Source: Moorella humiferrea (GTDB taxonomy: Bacteria; Bacillota; DSM-521; Neomoorellales; Neomoorellaceae). Taken from it: 64,000 bases of DNA. The stretch's first letter is position 1. Each line of letters opens with the position of its first letter. Shown here one piece after another: positions 26,952 through 36,014 of the stretch. The notes beneath the pieces were generated by a model. It was not told the DNA's origin and made no database searches. It saw only the letters and a program-made list of their open reading frames with translations. The stretch lies in assembly GCF_039233145.1 (NCBI RefSeq), contig NZ_CP136419.1, positions 1,710,001-1,774,000 on the forward strand, written 5' to 3'. The translations under genes and the position numbers were made by a program.

Positions 26952-27921
26952 TATTCCCATCACCTTTCATGCCTTTGTATACTGCCAGGCCAGCTGCCAG
27001 GACACCGGCTACCGGCGCCAGCAGCAACCCCTGGGCCAGCCCATTAGCAGTTTCAAGATAGTTTTCTACTTCCACAGGTAAGCCAGGGCTCTGTTTTTGC
27101 TCCATTAAAGCCCGGTGCAGGACTGTAAAGGGTACTGCCGAAACATAAAAGGTAGAAGTACCGCCATTTTCTTTTTCCCCATATATATAGCCGTTAATGG
27201 CGGCTGCCCTGGCGCGGGCTTTTTTACGCATTTCTTCCTTGGGGCCAAATTCTATTGCACCTTTTGGACAGGCATCGACACAAGCCGGTAGTTCCCCGTT
27301 GATAATCCTGTTATAGCATAGATCGCATTTATACATAACACCGCCACCGGCGAATTTAGGAGCTACTTTTAAATATAAACCTACTCCTGCCTGGCGCTGG
27401 GGAATATGCCAGGGGCATACTTCGCGACATTTTGCCCCTCCAAAACAGGTATTGGGATCTATCAACACCGGTCCTTCGGGCGTTTTTTCCTGGGCGCTGA
27501 AAGGGCAAAGGTTGGCACAAGGAGGATTATCGCAATGCATACACCGCCTGGGGATAAACACAGTTGCCTTTTTACCCTGGTGTTCTACTTCAACTTTTTG
27601 GACAAAAGTCCAGTTATAAGGAGTCAGGCGATTGGTTACATCTTGCTTTTGGGACCAGTCCTCAAATTTTTTCTGGGGCCAGTAGGGTCGTATGTCTTCA
27701 GGCCGCGGTCGAGGAAAACGATCGCGATTGGTTTCCCGACAAGCTGCCACACAGGCAGGTAAATCTTTGCCGGTACAACCGTCGCATTTGGTTAAATCTA
27801 TCATCGTACCTACCGCTATGGTTGCCGCCCATGCTGTTTCAACCTTGTTCAATCCGGTGAGGGCTATCCCGCCAGCAATACCGGCCACAACGGTGCGTTT
27901 TAGAAATTCACGCCTGTTCAT
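26944..27921 (-). CDS. Tat-exported 4Fe-4S electron-transfer protein (FdhB/HybA-like)
   Basis: 325 residues. The N-terminus NRREFLKRTVVAGIAGG is a twin-arginine signal, giving an extracytoplasmic location. Several ferredoxin motifs follow: DGCTGKDLPACVAAC, CMHCDNPPCANLCP, CFGGAKCREVCP and CDLCYNR...CVDACP. Near the C-terminus (about 295-318) is one hydrophobic helix (LAQGLLLAPVAGVLAAGLAVY) that anchors it, like the FdnH beta subunit. With the cytochrome b downstream it makes a membrane electron-transfer pair. A strong promoter (27957-27985) drives it. Confidence 0.85.
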   Translation of the reverse strand: MNRREFLKRTVVAGIAGGIALTGLNKVETAWAATIAVGTMIDLTKCDGCTGKDLPACVAACRETNRDRFPRPRPEDIRPYWPQKKFEDWSQKQDVTNRLTPYNWTFVQKVEVEHQGKKATVFIPRRCMHCDNPPCANLCPFSAQEKTPEGPVLIDPNTCFGGAKCREVCPWHIPQRQAGVGLYLKVAPKFAGGGVMYKCDLCYNRIINGELPACVDACPKGAIEFGPKEEMRKKARARAAAINGYIYGEKENGGTSTFYVSAVPFTVLHRALMEQKQSPGLPVEVENYLETANGLAQGLLLAPVAGVLAAGLAVYKGMKGDGNNE

Positions 27922-27956
27922 GTATGGTTCTCACTCTCCACTTCGGTTTTAATTTT

Positions 27957-27985
27957 ATAATACGTTTGTTCTTTTTCGCTGTCAA
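27957..27985 (-). promoter_or_regulatory. Promoter of the FdhB-like/cytochrome b operon
   Basis: Minus strand: TTGACA (27980-27985), 17-bp spacer, TATTAT (27957-27962), 36 bp before the start codon. Confidence 0.7.
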
Positions 27986-28017
27986 TATTATATAGCATAA
28001 AGCAAAAAATAATATTA

Positions 28018-28035
28018 GCGGTCGCAGAGGACCGC
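28018..28035 (-). terminator. Terminator of ttcA
   Basis: GCGGTC/GACCGC stem with 6-nt loop and a minus-strand tail TAATATTATTTTTTG. Confidence 0.75.
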
Positions 28036-28056
28036 CAAGGCAAAATTTACCGCGGT

Positions 28057-28776
28057 TTATTCCAGCCACCCGACTGCTTCCAGGGCCGTCAGAAAACGCT
28101 CACGCAGGTAGGGATAACGCCTAGCTAAAAGATTTACAACGGCTTTTACTTCGTGACGTTTCGTTTTACCCGCGGCCGGGCAGGGATTGGACAGTACCGG
28201 CAAGTTTTCCACCCGTGCCAGACTTGATACCGTAGCTTCAGAAAGATAGATGAGGGGCCGGATCACCTTCAGGCCGCTTTTGCTCAAATCAGTTACTGGC
28301 AGAAAGGTCGCGAACCGGCCGTTATAGAACCAGTTCATAAGGAAAGTCTCCAAGAGGTCGTCCAGGTGATGCCCCAGGGCCACTTTGTTGCAACCGAGGC
28401 GCCGGGCCGCTTCGTTCAGGGCACCGCGACGCAGATGGGAACAGAGGGCGCAGGGATGCTCCTCCCGGCGGTGCTCAAAGACTATCGCCCTTATAGGTGC
28501 AGGTTCGACGTGAAAGGGTATATCGTGCTCCCGACAGAAAGCGGCCAGGGGTTCGGTATCAACCTGCCAACCCATATCCAGAAAGACGGCTCGAAAGTCA
28601 AAATGGAGAAAGGAGTAGTTTTTTAAAACCCACAGGATATAAAGCAGAGCAGAACTATCCTTACCCCCGGAAGCCCCCACCGCTATCCTGTCGCCGGGTG
28701 TTATCATGCCATACCTTTTACTGGCCCTTTTGACAGGAGTCAAAAACCACTTACTATAAGTACGCTTAACAGCCAT
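28057..28776 (-). CDS. ttcA: tRNA 2-thiocytidine/related thiolase (TtcA-like PP-loop protein)
   Basis: 239 residues. The P-loop-like VGASGGKDSSALL (about 32-44) and the cysteine pair in PCALCSHLRRGALNEAARRLG match TtcA, which holds a [4Fe-4S] cluster; a third cysteine lies in NPCPAAGKTKR. GHHLDDLLETFLMN is a further TtcA signature. TtcA adds sulfur to C32 of some tRNAs. A broader ATPase of the TtcA/TtuA superfamily with a different substrate remains possible, since Firmicutes often have paralogues. Confidence 0.8.
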   Translation of the reverse strand: MAVKRTYSKWFLTPVKRASKRYGMITPGDRIAVGASGGKDSSALLYILWVLKNYSFLHFDFRAVFLDMGWQVDTEPLAAFCREHDIPFHVEPAPIRAIVFEHRREEHPCALCSHLRRGALNEAARRLGCNKVALGHHLDDLLETFLMNWFYNGRFATFLPVTDLSKSGLKVIRPLIYLSEATVSSLARVENLPVLSNPCPAAGKTKRHEVKAVVNLLARRYPYLRERFLTALEAVGWLE

Positions 28777-28882
28777 CTAGACCTACTCCGCTTCAGTCAT
28801 TACAGCCCTTATTATATCCCTGTTCATAAAAGTTGCCAATCCCGCTCCATCGAGGCACCGGTTACCCGCACCCTGGATCACA

Positions 28883-28910
28883 CCGGCCCCGGGATTTCAC
28901 CCGGGGCCGG
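28883..28910 (-). terminator. GC-rich hairpin after mrp
   Basis: Perfect 11-bp stem CCGGCCCCGGG with its complement, loop ATTTCA, 20 bp past the mrp stop. No U-run on the minus strand, so it may be an mRNA 3' stability hairpin rather than a classical terminator. Confidence 0.5.
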
Positions 28911-28929
28911 AAAAGATACAAGTATAAAT

Positions 28930-29766
28930 TTATTCTTGCCGGTCCATCTTTTTGACAAACTCCATAACCCTTTCCAGCAAGGGTCCGCGATATTCCTCCA
29001 CCCGGCCGTGATCGCACAGGGAAGTCAGTTCCGAATCCAGTGGCAGAGATCCCAATAGGGGAATACCGGCTTCGGCCGCCGCTTCTTCGGCACGGCTGGG
29101 GCCGAAAATATAGATTTCCTTACCGCAATCGGGACAAACGGCGTAGCTCATATTTTCCACCAGGCCAAGAATCTTTACATTCATCAAGGCCGCCATTTTT
29201 ACCGCCTTCCGGACGACCATCTGGGCGAGCTCCTGGGGCGAACTGACAATGATCAATCCGTCCACAGGTAAAGACTGGAGTACCGTCAGGGGAGCGTCGC
29301 TGGTGCCGGGGGGTAAGTCAATTAACAGGAAATCGAGATCGCCCCAGATGACGTCGGTCCAGAATTGTTTAATCGCTCCACCGATAAGGGGCCCCCGCCA
29401 GATGACCGGATCGTCCTCATGGGGCAGTAAAAGGTTTAAGGACATGATTCTGACGCCTTTAGGGCTTTGAGGCGGGATCATACCCTGGCCTGTACCTTCC
29501 GGCGGACGTCGAACGCCGAACATCCGGGGTATGCTGGGACCCGTAATGTCGGCATCCAGAATGCCGACTTCAAAACCGGACCGGCGCAGGGCCACGGCCA
29601 GCAGAGCCGTTACCGACGATTTGCCTACGCCGCCTTTGCCGCTCATGATACCGATTACGCGCTTGATGTTGCTAAGCTCATGGGGCGGAATGGTAGTCGG
29701 TCCCTTTGCCTCACAAGTCTTATCGCAGGTACTAGGATTGCAGGTTTCGCACGTACCTGTAGTCAA
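28930..29766 (-). CDS. mrp: Mrp/ApbC-type P-loop ATPase (Fe-S cluster carrier)
   Basis: 278 residues. TTG at 29764-29766 is chosen as start: GAGGTGAGG lies just upstream, while the longer ATG frame would begin inside the promoter spacer. The N-terminal peptide TTGTCETCNPSTCDKTC carries four cysteines that probably bind a cluster. The ATPase region has IGIMSGKGGVGKSSVTALLA (20 residues), then VGILDADITGPSIP and LLIDLPPGTSD. C-terminal ENMSYAVCPDCG holds the CPxC pair of Mrp/NBP35. It delivers Fe-S clusters. It is transcribed divergently from rarA. Confidence 0.92.
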   Translation of the reverse strand: MTTGTCETCNPSTCDKTCEAKGPTTIPPHELSNIKRVIGIMSGKGGVGKSSVTALLAVALRRSGFEVGILDADITGPSIPRMFGVRRPPEGTGQGMIPPQSPKGVRIMSLNLLLPHEDDPVIWRGPLIGGAIKQFWTDVIWGDLDFLLIDLPPGTSDAPLTVLQSLPVDGLIIVSSPQELAQMVVRKAVKMAALMNVKILGLVENMSYAVCPDCGKEIYIFGPSRAEEAAAEAGIPLLGSLPLDSELTSLCDHGRVEEYRGPLLERVMEFVKKMDRQE

Positions 29767-29787
29767 TACCCTCACCTCTCGAAATAA

Positions 29788-29815
29788 ATTATACTCTTTT
29801 GCGGTCATATGTCAA
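29788..29815 (-). promoter_or_regulatory. Promoter of mrp
   Basis: Minus strand: TTGACA (29810-29815), 16-bp spacer, TATAAT (29788-29793). Confidence 0.75.
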
Positions 29816-29829
29816 TTAAATTAAGGTAA

Positions 29830-29857
29830 TTTACTCAACAATATAACCTGCTAAAAT
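29830..29857 (+). promoter_or_regulatory. Possible promoter of rarA
   Basis: Plus strand: TTTACT (29830-29835), 16-bp spacer, TAAAAT (29852-29857), 18 bp before the ATG. Confidence 0.55.
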
Positions 29858-29875
29858 GTAATAGAGGTGATCACC

Positions 29876-31201
29876 ATGGATCTTTTTGAACAGGCCAGTC
29901 TGGAAAATCGCGAAGCGCGAGCACCCCTGGCCGTGAGGATGCGCCCGCGCACCCTGGACGAGTTTGTCGGTCAAGAAAAAATAGTCGGGCCCGGGACTCT
30001 ACTGCGCCGGGCCATTGAAAATGACAGCTTGAGTTCCATTATCCTTTGGGGCCCGCCGGGCAGCGGCAAAACTACCCTGGCCCGCATTATCGCCCGCATG
30101 ACCAAAGCCCATTTTGAAGCTTTGAATGCGGTTTTAGACGGCGTCAATGACATTCGCCGGGTCGTTGCCGAAGCCCGGGAGCGCGAAAAATATTACCGTC
30201 AAAGAACGGTAATTTTTGTCGATGAAATTCACCGCTGGGCAAAAAATATTCAGGACGCCCTCCTCCCCTGTGTCGAGGAGGGGCTGCTCATCCTCATCGG
30301 CGCCACTGTTGAGAATCCCATGTTTACCGTAAACGCCGCCCTCCGGTCCCGTTCCCGCATCTTTCGTCTCGAGGCCTTGTCCGAAGAAAATATCCTCATT
30401 ATACTTCAGCGTGCCTTAAGGGACCCCGAGCGCGGATTGGGAAAATTTAATGTTGAGGTGGAACCGGCGGCCCTTGAGCACCTGGCCCGGGTGGCCAGCG
30501 GCGACGCCCGCGTGGCCTTAAACGCCCTGGAGTTCGCCGTCCTTACCACACCGCAGGATGGAGAAGGGCGACGCTTCATTACCCTGCAGGTTGCAGAGGA
30601 AGCAATCCAGCAGCGTGCCCTCCTTTACGACCGGGACGGCGACCAGCATTACGACTGCGTTTCGGCCTGGATTAAAAGCATGCGCGGTTCCGATCCCGAC
30701 GCTGCCCTCTACTGGCTGGCGCGGATGCTTTATGCCGGAGAGGATCCGGCCTTCCTCGCTCGCCGCCTCCTCATCCACGCCGCCGAAGACGTAGGTCTGG
30801 CCGATCCCCAGGCCCTCGTTATCGCCAGCGCCGCAGCCCAGGCCGTGGAGCGGGTGGGTCTGCCCGAAGGACGCATCATCCTGGCGGAAGCCACCATTTA
30901 TATTGCCCTGGCGCCAAAAAGCAATTCCGTCATTAAAGCCATTGACGCCGCCCTGGCCACAGTGGAAAAAGAAACGGCCGCGCCGGTACCCCTGCATCTG
31001 CGGGATGCCAATTATCCGGGCGCAGCCGCATTCGGACACGGTAAAGGTTATAAATATCCCCATGATTACCCCAACGGCTGGGTGGAACAACAGTATCTAC
31101 CGGATAATCTCAGGGGAAGGGTATTCTACCACCCTACCGACTACGGTCGCGAAGGTCAACTAAAGACGTTCTGGCAACAACGCAGGCGTAAAAATAAATA
31201 A
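29876..31201 (+). CDS. rarA: Replication-associated recombination protein A (RarA/MgsA AAA+ ATPase)
   Basis: 441 residues from ATG 29876, preceded by GAGGTGATCACC. AAA+ core: RMRPRTLDEFVGQE, Walker A GPPGSGKTTLAR, Walker B VIFVDEIHRW, arginine-finger region ALRSRSRIFRL. The C-terminal tetramerisation domain has KSMRGSDPDAALYWLARML and RRLLIHAAEDVGLADP. It acts at stalled replication forks. One of only a few plus-strand genes; its stop codon touches the trx stop codon on the other strand. In Bacilli this gene (yrvN) belongs to the same neighbourhood. Confidence 0.96.
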   Translation: MDLFEQASLENREARAPLAVRMRPRTLDEFVGQEKIVGPGTLLRRAIENDSLSSIILWGPPGSGKTTLARIIARMTKAHFEALNAVLDGVNDIRRVVAEAREREKYYRQRTVIFVDEIHRWAKNIQDALLPCVEEGLLILIGATVENPMFTVNAALRSRSRIFRLEALSEENILIILQRALRDPERGLGKFNVEVEPAALEHLARVASGDARVALNALEFAVLTTPQDGEGRRFITLQVAEEAIQQRALLYDRDGDQHYDCVSAWIKSMRGSDPDAALYWLARMLYAGEDPAFLARRLLIHAAEDVGLADPQALVIASAAAQAVERVGLPEGRIILAEATIYIALAPKSNSVIKAIDAALATVEKETAAPVPLHLRDANYPGAAAFGHGKGYKYPHDYPNGWVEQQYLPDNLRGRVFYHPTDYGREGQLKTFWQQRRRKNK

Positions 31202-31531
31202 TTACAAGTATTTCTCAATGACTTGAACCAGTTTGTTTTTCGCCTGATACCCAACCATGCGGGTTACGACTTGTCCGTTTTTAAAAAGCAGGAGGGTAGG
31301 TATGCTCATAATGCCGTACTCGGCCGCCAGGCCCTGGTACTCGTCTACATTCAGCTTGCCTACCTTCATTCTATCTTTGTATTCTTCGGCCAGTTCTTCC
31401 ACCAGGGGGGCTATCATCCGGCAGGGGCCGCACCAAACAGCCCAAAAATCGACCAGAACCGGAACCTGGGCTTCAAGGACTTCCGCTTTAAAATTGGCCT
31501 CATTAAGGGTAATAATATTTGCGTTTGCCAA
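31202..31531 (-). CDS. trxA: Thioredoxin
   Basis: 109 residues, TTG start after GGGAGAGGCAGG. Active site WCGPCRM at about 33-39, cis-proline SIPT, and the FWAVWCGPC context are those of classical thioredoxin. Reduces protein disulfides in the cytoplasm. It lies 24 bp downstream of csoR and may be coexpressed with it. Confidence 0.95.
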   Translation of the reverse strand: MANANIITLNEANFKAEVLEAQVPVLVDFWAVWCGPCRMIAPLVEELAEEYKDRMKVGKLNVDEYQGLAAEYGIMSIPTLLLFKNGQVVTRMVGYQAKNKLVQVIEKYL

Positions 31532-31555
31532 AACCTGCCTCTCCCTTCCCTTTTA

Positions 31556-31849
31556 TTAATTCATAAAACGGTTTAAAACATCGATTAATTCATTAATAAT
31601 TTCCCCATCTTCCTGGTTAACAATGGCCGTCCGGACACAGCCCTTAACATGGGCTTCAAAAATCATGGTGCCTACTTTTTTTAAAGCGGCACGCGCAGCG
31701 GCGATCTGAATGAGGATGTCGACACAATACTTGTCCTCTTCTATCATGCGGTGGATGCCTTTAACCTGGCCTTCTATCTTCCGCAGGCGAAGGAGTAAAT
31801 CGTCACGCTGGGGAGCGTAGGAACTCTCTTCTCCCGGCCTCCTGCTCAC
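31556..31849 (-). CDS. csoR: CsoR-family copper-type repressor
   Basis: 97 residues, all helical. The metal ligands of CsoR are present at the right spacing: Cys42 (DKYCVDILIQ), His67 (EAHVKGC) and Cys71, i.e. 25 and 4 residues apart. The Cys-His-Cys set points to Cu(I) sensing; the persulfide sensor CstR and the formaldehyde sensor FrmR lack that His arrangement. GTG start after GGAGG. No copper ATPase gene is in the window; the trx gene downstream may be in the same operon. Confidence 0.88.
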   Translation of the reverse strand: MSRRPGEESSYAPQRDDLLLRLRKIEGQVKGIHRMIEEDKYCVDILIQIAAARAALKKVGTMIFEAHVKGCVRTAIVNQEDGEIINELIDVLNRFMN

Positions 31850-31914
31850 TTCTCCATTCCTCCTTTCCCGGGGGTACCCTAACCCAGTATACAGGATTAT
31901 TCCCCTCCGGGCAA

Positions 31915-32637
31915 CTAATAATCGGCCCGGGAAAGAAGATGGCGTACTACCAGGCTGGCCAATATCATACCCGCCACCGCCGGGACAAATACCATGCTGC
32001 CCGGCGGTCGGCGTTCGCCCGGTGCCAGGGGAGGCAATATGCGTAGAGGAAGCGGCGGTTCTTCCGAATAGACAACCGTTATTCCCTTGGTTATACCTCT
32101 AGCTTTTAAGCCGCGCCTCACGGCCCGTGCGAGGGGGCACCCCCGGGTGGCGCTGATATCGGCCACCTTCAGGCGAGCAGGATCCAAACGGTTACCTGCT
32201 CCCATGCTGCTGACTACAGGTATCCCCTTACCTTTGGCCTTGGCCAGAAGGTCGATTTTGGCACCTACACTGTCAATGGCATCCACCAGAAAATCTAAGT
32301 CTGCACGAATAAACTCATCGCTTGTTCCCGGGCTGTAAGCTTCCTGCCTGGCTACCACCACCCCTTCGGGGTTAATTTCACGGCACCGGCGAGCCAGGAT
32401 ATCTACCTTCGGTTGACCGATGGTTGTATGTAATGCCGGCACCTGGCGGTTGATGTTGCTGGGGCGCACCACATCGGGATCAACCAGTTCTAGATAGCCT
32501 ATTCCCGCCCGGGATAGGCCTTCTACGGCAAAGGAGCCGACACCTCCGGTGCCGATGACCGCCACTCGGGACTGCGCCAGGCGGGCCCGTCCCTCAGGAC
32601 CGATCAGCATTTCCGTCCGCGACCAGAAACTTTCCAC
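31915..32637 (-). CDS. tcdA: tRNA threonylcarbamoyladenosine dehydratase (TcdA/ThiF-MoeB family)
   Basis: 240 residues with a ThiF-type adenylation domain: IGTGGVGSFAVEGLSRAGIGYLEL split in two parts, then DPDVVRPSNINRQ, DFLVDAIDSVGAKI. C-terminal CPLARAVRRGLKARG and GSMVFVPAVAGMILAS match TcdA, which cyclises t6A37 in tRNA. Its place near aspS-hisS and rarA agrees with Bacillus (yrvM). The gene starts just after the 6S RNA region. Confidence 0.9.
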   Translation of the reverse strand: MESFWSRTEMLIGPEGRARLAQSRVAVIGTGGVGSFAVEGLSRAGIGYLELVDPDVVRPSNINRQVPALHTTIGQPKVDILARRCREINPEGVVVARQEAYSPGTSDEFIRADLDFLVDAIDSVGAKIDLLAKAKGKGIPVVSSMGAGNRLDPARLKVADISATRGCPLARAVRRGLKARGITKGITVVYSEEPPLPLRILPPLAPGERRPPGSMVFVPAVAGMILASLVVRHLLSRADY

Positions 32638-32654
32638 TTAACCCACCCAACAAA

Positions 32655-32868
32655 ATAAAACCCCACAAATGCCGTGCTCACCGTGTGTTTAATGAACCCG
32701 CTCTCAGCAGGTGGGTGCCTCCCTGGGCGCTTTTTGCTTCCCCTGCCGCGGGGGCCTGCAAGCCACGTCCAGAGGGTGGGCTCCCTTTTTATTGGTGTTG
32801 GCTCAAAACTCCACGGTGCGACACGAACATCGCAGGGTAACCTTTTATCTTATCCTCTTTTCCTTGCA
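32655..32868 (-). ncRNA. ssrS: 6S RNA
   Basis: The 275-bp gap between aspS and tcdA contains a GC-structured RNA-like region. On the minus strand it has the 6S-type pieces in order: GCGATGTTCGTGTCG, then GGAGTTTTGAGCC, later CGTGGCTTGCAGGCCC, then CACACGGTGAGCACGGCATT and a closing GTGGGG followed by TTTTATTTTG. The 5' and 3' ends can form the long closing stem around a central bubble. A promoter (32875-32903) sits just upstream. 6S RNA traps sigma-70-type RNA polymerase holoenzyme in stationary phase. The ends given are approximate. Confidence 0.85.
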
Positions 32869-32874
32869 GGCATT

Positions 32875-32903
32875 ATCTTAACACAAACTTAATGAAATTG
32901 CAA
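32875..32903 (-). promoter_or_regulatory. Promoter of the 6S RNA gene
   Basis: Minus strand: TTGCAA (32898-32903), 17-bp spacer, TAAGAT (32875-32880). Confidence 0.65.
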
Positions 32904-32911
32904 GTACGTGA

Positions 32912-34723
32912 TTATTCCTGAACGGCTTTGCCCTGTCGATCGGCGGATCTAACGACGGTTCTTAAATGGAGTTCCAGGAGCTGTTCCGGAGCAACAGGAG
33001 ATGGCGCTCCCGTCAGTAGGCAAGTGCCGCTCTGGGTTTTGGGGAAGGCGATACAGTCACGGATCGTATCCCGCCGCGCCATTAGCATTACCATGCGGTC
33101 CAGGCCGAAGGCAATACCGCCATGGGGCGGGGTGCCGTATTCAAAGGCCTCCAACAGGAAGCCAAATTTTTCCTGCGCCTCCTCAGGAGAAAAACCTAAG
33201 AGGCTAAACATTTTTTCTTGAATGTCGCGGCGGTGGATACGAATACTTCCCCCGCCCAATTCGACACCATTTAAAACCAGGTCATAGGCCAGGGCACGTA
33301 CCTTTAGCGGATCCGTATCCAGCAGAGGCCAATCTTCCTCCATGGGCATGGTAAAGGGATGATGAACGGCCACGAAACGTTTTTCTTCCGGACTGTATTC
33401 CAGGAGGGGGAAATCGGTAACCCAAGTGAAGGCCAGCTGCCCGGGATCATAGAGGCGCAGCCGCCGGCCCAGCTCCAGGCGTAACGCCCCGAGGGTGCCG
33501 GCCGCTATCGTCTCACTATCGGCAACGAACAGAAGGAGGTCACCTTCCCTGGCTTGCATTACCTTCATCAATTCCTGAAGTTCTTCAGCGGTGAAAAACT
33601 TGGCAATTGGTGAACGGACGCCTTCCGTAGTTATGGCCATCCATGCCAGGCCTTTGGCCCCATATGTAGTCGCAAGTTTTGTCAATTCATCCAACTCGCG
33701 GCGCGAGAAGGCGGCACCGCCTTTCACACATAGGCCGCGCACCACACCTCCCGTGGCCACCGCATCACGAAAAACCTTAAAACCGCACTTTTTAACTTCC
33801 GTTGAAACGTCCTGAATCTCAAGGCCGAAGCGGAGATCGGGTTTATCGGTACCAAAACGGGTAATGGCTTCCTGATAAGTCAGCCGCGGCAAGGGCAAAT
33901 TAATCTCCACACCCAGGGTTTCCCGGAAAATATGGGCCATCAATTCTTCTACCAGATTTAAGATATCTTCCCTCTGGATAAAGGACATTTCCATATCCAG
34001 CTGGGTGAATTCAGGTTGACGGTCGGCCCTTAAGTCTTCATCCCGGAAACAACGAACGATCTGAAAATAACGTTCGACACCCGCCACCATCAGGATTTGT
34101 TTAAAGAGTTGGGGTGACTGGGGCAGGGCAAAGAATTCTCCCGGCCGCAGCCGGCTCGGCACGAGAAAATCCCTAGCGCCTTCCGGGGTGCTGCGGGTAA
34201 GCATGGGGGTTTCGATTTCCCAAAAGCCACGGCCGTCGAGGAATTCGCGAATGGCCCTGGTCGTTTGGTAACGCAGACGCAAGATCTCCTGCATCTCCGG
34301 GCGGCGTAAATCCAGGTATCGATAGCGCAGGCGCAGGGCCTCATCGACGCCAATATTGTCTTCAATGTAAAACGGCGGAGTTTTCGCCCGGTTGAGGATC
34401 CTTAGCTCCCTGGCCTCGACCTCGATGGCACCGGTGGCCAGGCGGGGATTGGCCGTTCCTTCAGGCCGCTGCCTTACTCTGCCCCGCACGGCCACCACAT
34501 ATTCGTTGCGCACTTCTTCGGCTTTCTTAAATGCTTCCCCGCTTTCCGGATCGCACACGACCTGGACCAGGCCGGACCGGTCCCGCAGGTCGATAAAGAT
34601 GAGGCCGCCGTGATCGCGGCGGCGATGCACCCAACCCATCAGAGTAACTTCTTCACCTGTATTTGTCGCCCTGAGCTCACCGCAGCCGTGGGAGCGGTGC
34701 AGCCCGGCAATGCCCTCAAGCAC
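32912..34723 (-). CDS. aspS: Aspartyl-tRNA synthetase
   Basis: 603 residues. The GTG at 34721-34723 is chosen as start because AAAAGGAG lies ten bases upstream and the product begins with the family pattern [17 protein letters not shown]; it overlaps the hisS end by 8 bases. OB-fold (20-120) with [11 protein letters not shown], class II motif 1, motif 2 ([18 protein letters not shown]) and motif 3 ([12 protein letters not shown]). Bacterial type with GAD insertion. Whether it is discriminating or also charges Asn cannot be told here. Confidence 0.96.
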   Translation of the reverse strand: MLEGIAGLHRSHGCGELRATNTGEEVTLMGWVHRRRDHGGLIFIDLRDRSGLVQVVCDPESGEAFKKAEEVRNEYVVAVRGRVRQRPEGTANPRLATGAIEVEARELRILNRAKTPPFYIEDNIGVDEALRLRYRYLDLRRPEMQEILRLRYQTTRAIREFLDGRGFWEIETPMLTRSTPEGARDFLVPSRLRPGEFFALPQSPQLFKQILMVAGVERYFQIVRCFRDEDLRADRQPEFTQLDMEMSFIQREDILNLVEELMAHIFRETLGVEINLPLPRLTYQEAITRFGTDKPDLRFGLEIQDVSTEVKKCGFKVFRDAVATGGVVRGLCVKGGAAFSRRELDELTKLATTYGAKGLAWMAITTEGVRSPIAKFFTAEELQELMKVMQAREGDLLLFVADSETIAAGTLGALRLELGRRLRLYDPGQLAFTWVTDFPLLEYSPEEKRFVAVHHPFTMPMEEDWPLLDTDPLKVRALAYDLVLNGVELGGGSIRIHRRDIQEKMFSLLGFSPEEAQEKFGFLLEAFEYGTPPHGGIAFGLDRMVMLMARRDTIRDCIAFPKTQSGTCLLTGAPSPVAPEQLLELHLRTVVRSADRQGKAVQE

Positions 34724-35993
34724 TAAAGCCACTCTCCTTTTTCTGACGGCAATAATTAACAACCTCGTCCAGGGAAACTTCTTCCTGGATCCCCGTGTCC
34801 AGACGACGAATTAAGACCCGGGCGCGGGACAATTCCTCTTCCCCCAGGATTATAACCATTTTAGCCGGGTAACGGTTGGCGTACTTCATCTGCGCCTTAA
34901 GGCTGCGCCCCAGGTAATCTTTGTCCGCCCGCAGCCCGACCGCCCTTAAGGCGGACAAAAGGCGGACTGCCGCCTTGTCCAGCCCGTCACCTGCCGTTGC
35001 CACCAAAACATCAATGCCCCCGACAGATGACGGCTTTCCGCCCTGAGCTTCCATGGCGAGAAGAACCCTTTCCAGGCCGAGGCCAAAGCCAATACCTGGT
35101 ATTGGTTTCCCTCCCAGGGCTTCCACCAGACCGTCGTAACGTCCACCGCCGCCGATGGAGCTCTGGGCGCCGATGCCTTTAACCATAATCTCAAAAGCAG
35201 TATTGGTATAATAGTCCAATCCGCGGACCAGATGCTCGTCCAGGATATAAGCAATTTTCAGTTCCTGTAAATATTCCTGGACCTTCGCAAAATGTTCCCC
35301 GCATTCCCGGCAGAGGGAGGCGGCGATCGTCGGTGCTCCGGCCACAATCTCCCGACACACGGGGCTCTTGCAGTCGAAGATGCGTAAAGGATTGCGTTCA
35401 AAACGGCCCTGGCAGGTAGGACAGAGATCGCCCAGGTGCGGCCGCAGGTAATCCTGGAGTTTCTCGCGGTGCATGGGACGGCATTTCCGGCAGCCGACAC
35501 TGTTTAAATGCAGTTCCAGGTCTTCCAGTTCCAGGCGGTTGTAAAAATCCATGGCCAGGGCAATTACTTCGGCATCCAGAGCCGGATCCCGCGAACCAAA
35601 AGCTTCTACCCCGAACTGATGAAACTGCCGCAGCCTGCCGGCCTGGGGCCTTCCATAACGGAACATGGGGCCCAGGTAAAAGAGCTTTACCGGCAAACCT
35701 CCCCCTTCCATGTGGTGTTCCAGGAAGGCCCGTACTACAGGGGCCGTACCTTCAGGACGCAGGGTCAGGCTGCGTCCGCCGCGGTCGTTAAAGGTATACA
35801 TTTCCTTTTCTACGATATCGGTGGTATCTCCCACACCCCGATCAAAGAGCTCGGTATGTTCAAATATGGGTGTACGGATTTCCCGGTAACCATACAACTG
35901 GCTTACCCGTCTGGCCGTTTCTTCCAACCGATACCAGCGGCCTACTTCTTCCGGCAGTATGTCTTCCGTACCCCTTGGTCGAGTTGTCAGCAT
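34716..35993 (-). CDS. hisS: Histidyl-tRNA synthetase
   Basis: 425 residues. [12 protein letters not shown] at the start, [33 protein letters not shown] (motif 2), [14 protein letters not shown] and [15 protein letters not shown], and [14 protein letters not shown] (motif 3), then the anticodon-binding domain. Directly upstream of aspS, as in most Firmicutes. Confidence 0.97.
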   Translation of the reverse strand: MLTTRPRGTEDILPEEVGRWYRLEETARRVSQLYGYREIRTPIFEHTELFDRGVGDTTDIVEKEMYTFNDRGGRSLTLRPEGTAPVVRAFLEHHMEGGGLPVKLFYLGPMFRYGRPQAGRLRQFHQFGVEAFGSRDPALDAEVIALAMDFYNRLELEDLELHLNSVGCRKCRPMHREKLQDYLRPHLGDLCPTCQGRFERNPLRIFDCKSPVCREIVAGAPTIAASLCRECGEHFAKVQEYLQELKIAYILDEHLVRGLDYYTNTAFEIMVKGIGAQSSIGGGGRYDGLVEALGGKPIPGIGFGLGLERVLLAMEAQGGKPSSVGGIDVLVATAGDGLDKAAVRLLSALRAVGLRADKDYLGRSLKAQMKYANRYPAKMVIILGEEELSRARVLIRRLDTGIQEEVSLDEVVNYCRQKKESGFSA

Positions 35994-36014
35994 AACTGGC
36001 CTCCGTTTTAATAA

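Noticed and set aside
31556-31849. Persulfide sensor CstR instead of CsoR.
   Set aside because: A histidine is present at the copper-ligand position (His67, 25 residues after Cys42 and four before Cys71), as in Cu(I) sensors.
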